A DNA stretch of 6,528 bases from Burkholderiales bacterium (GTDB lineage: Bacteria; Pseudomonadota; Gammaproteobacteria; Burkholderiales; Burkholderiaceae_A): contig JAURFZ010000078.1 of assembly GCA_030834045.1 (NCBI GenBank), forward strand, positions 1 through 6,528. The letters are read 5' to 3'. Under the pieces are notes generated by a model. It saw nothing but the letters and a program-made list of their open reading frames with translations, was not told the DNA's origin and made no database searches. A program made the position numbers and the translations under genes. Position 1 is the first letter of the stretch. Each line of letters begins with the position of its first letter. Shown one piece after another: positions 6,135-6,528 of the stretch.

Positions 6135-6528
6135 TTAGTTGGTTGATGTCCGAATGCCGAAGTGACGGGCGTATCTTGGGTTCATGGTGTTCAGGTTAAG
6201 CAGCATCAAAAAGTCCGCCGTGTTGAAATCGGGGTCCCAGGAGGGAGGGCTACATACCTTCGCGCCAATGCGCACGTAGCCCTTGATTAAGGGAGGCTCC
6301 ATGACATTGGGCTCGCGTTCGAGTCGCTCAAGTGGCAGGGGATGCCGAGGGAACCCCATAAGCTCGCTTGGCGCAAGGGCCTTGCGTTCAAGCATGTCCC
6401 ATAAGCTTGCTGCTGTACGACCGCCGTCGCGCATACTAACGCTTGCGCATCCAATGAGGTTGGAATACCCAAAGTGCTGCATGTACCGAGCAATTCCCGA
6501 CCATAGCAACATAATGACACTGCCATTT
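6135..6528 (-). CDS. GNAT-family (OlsB/hemolysin-like) acyltransferase, C-terminal part (5' truncated)
   Basis: The minus-strand frame is open from the right edge of the window to a TAA at 6137-6135, giving 130 visible residues. The in-frame ATG at 6512 is internal, because family-like sequence (NGSVIMLLWSGIARYM) runs through it. LIGCASVSMRDGG, PPLIKGYVRIGAKVC, WDPDFNTADFLMLL and NPRYARHF are characteristic of the OlsB-like acetyltransferase family often labelled putative hemolysin. OlsB itself transfers a 3-hydroxyacyl chain from acyl carrier protein to ornithine in the first step of ornithine lipid synthesis, at the cytoplasmic face of the membrane. Relatives act on other amines, and the substrate cannot be decided here. 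Whole proteins are about 250-300 residues, so roughly half is present. It converges on ppx with 21 bp between the stop codons and no clear terminator. Confidence 0.85.
   Translation of the reverse strand, partial: NGSVIMLLWSGIARYMQHFGYSNLIGCASVSMRDGGRTAASLWDMLERKALAPSELMGFPRHPLPLERLEREPNVMEPPLIKGYVRIGAKVCSPPSWDPDFNTADFLMLLNLNTMNPRYARHFGIRTSTN

Noticed and set aside
6287..6526. 79-residue minus-strand frame overlapping the acyltransferase
   Set aside because: It is out of frame with the well-supported OlsB-like sequence and has no recognisable features.

Overview
The window looks like ordinary chromosomal DNA from a proteobacterium, most likely a betaproteobacterium of the Burkholderiales type. 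I infer this from protein family resemblance (Ppk1, Ppx/GppA, FbpC, an AttH-like lipocalin protein and an OlsB-like acyltransferase), dense gene packing and moderate GC content. No rRNA or other marker gene is present to fix the genus.

Layout, left to right. Bases 1-501 hold the C-terminal 166 residues of an AttH/carotenoid 1,2-hydratase-like protein on the + strand, whose start lies outside the window. After an 83-bp gap, a GTG-started gene (585-1181, +) encodes an unrecognised 198-residue protein with one N-terminal membrane anchor, a probable coiled coil and an Ala/Pro-rich tail. It converges on a minus-strand pair, ppk1 (2334-4496) followed 6 bp later by an FbpC-type ABC ATPase gene (1227-2327). 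Divergent from ppk1 is ppx (best start 4533, end 6113, +). At the right edge, converging on ppx, is the C-terminal part of a GNAT/OlsB-like acyltransferase (6135 to the window end, -).

The centre of the window is a polyphosphate module. Ppk1 makes polyphosphate from ATP and the exopolyphosphatase Ppx degrades it, and the two genes sit back to back across a 36-bp gap. That gap holds a perfect TATAAT on the + strand whose core TTATAA is a palindrome, so the same element also reads as a -10-like TATAAG on the minus strand. Neither gene has a convincing Shine-Dalgarno sequence, and the predicted ppx transcript would begin at or next to its ATG. This compact, possibly bidirectional and leaderless promoter is the most interesting feature.

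The FbpC-like ATPase is probably cotranscribed with ppk1: its ribosome-binding site is formed by the last two sense codons of ppk1. No permease or binding-protein gene is visible next to it, so its transport partners must lie elsewhere. I found no mobile element, CRISPR array, tRNA, rRNA or clear rho-independent terminator, and nothing that amounts to a wholly new system. There is no gene-free stretch longer than 100 bases.
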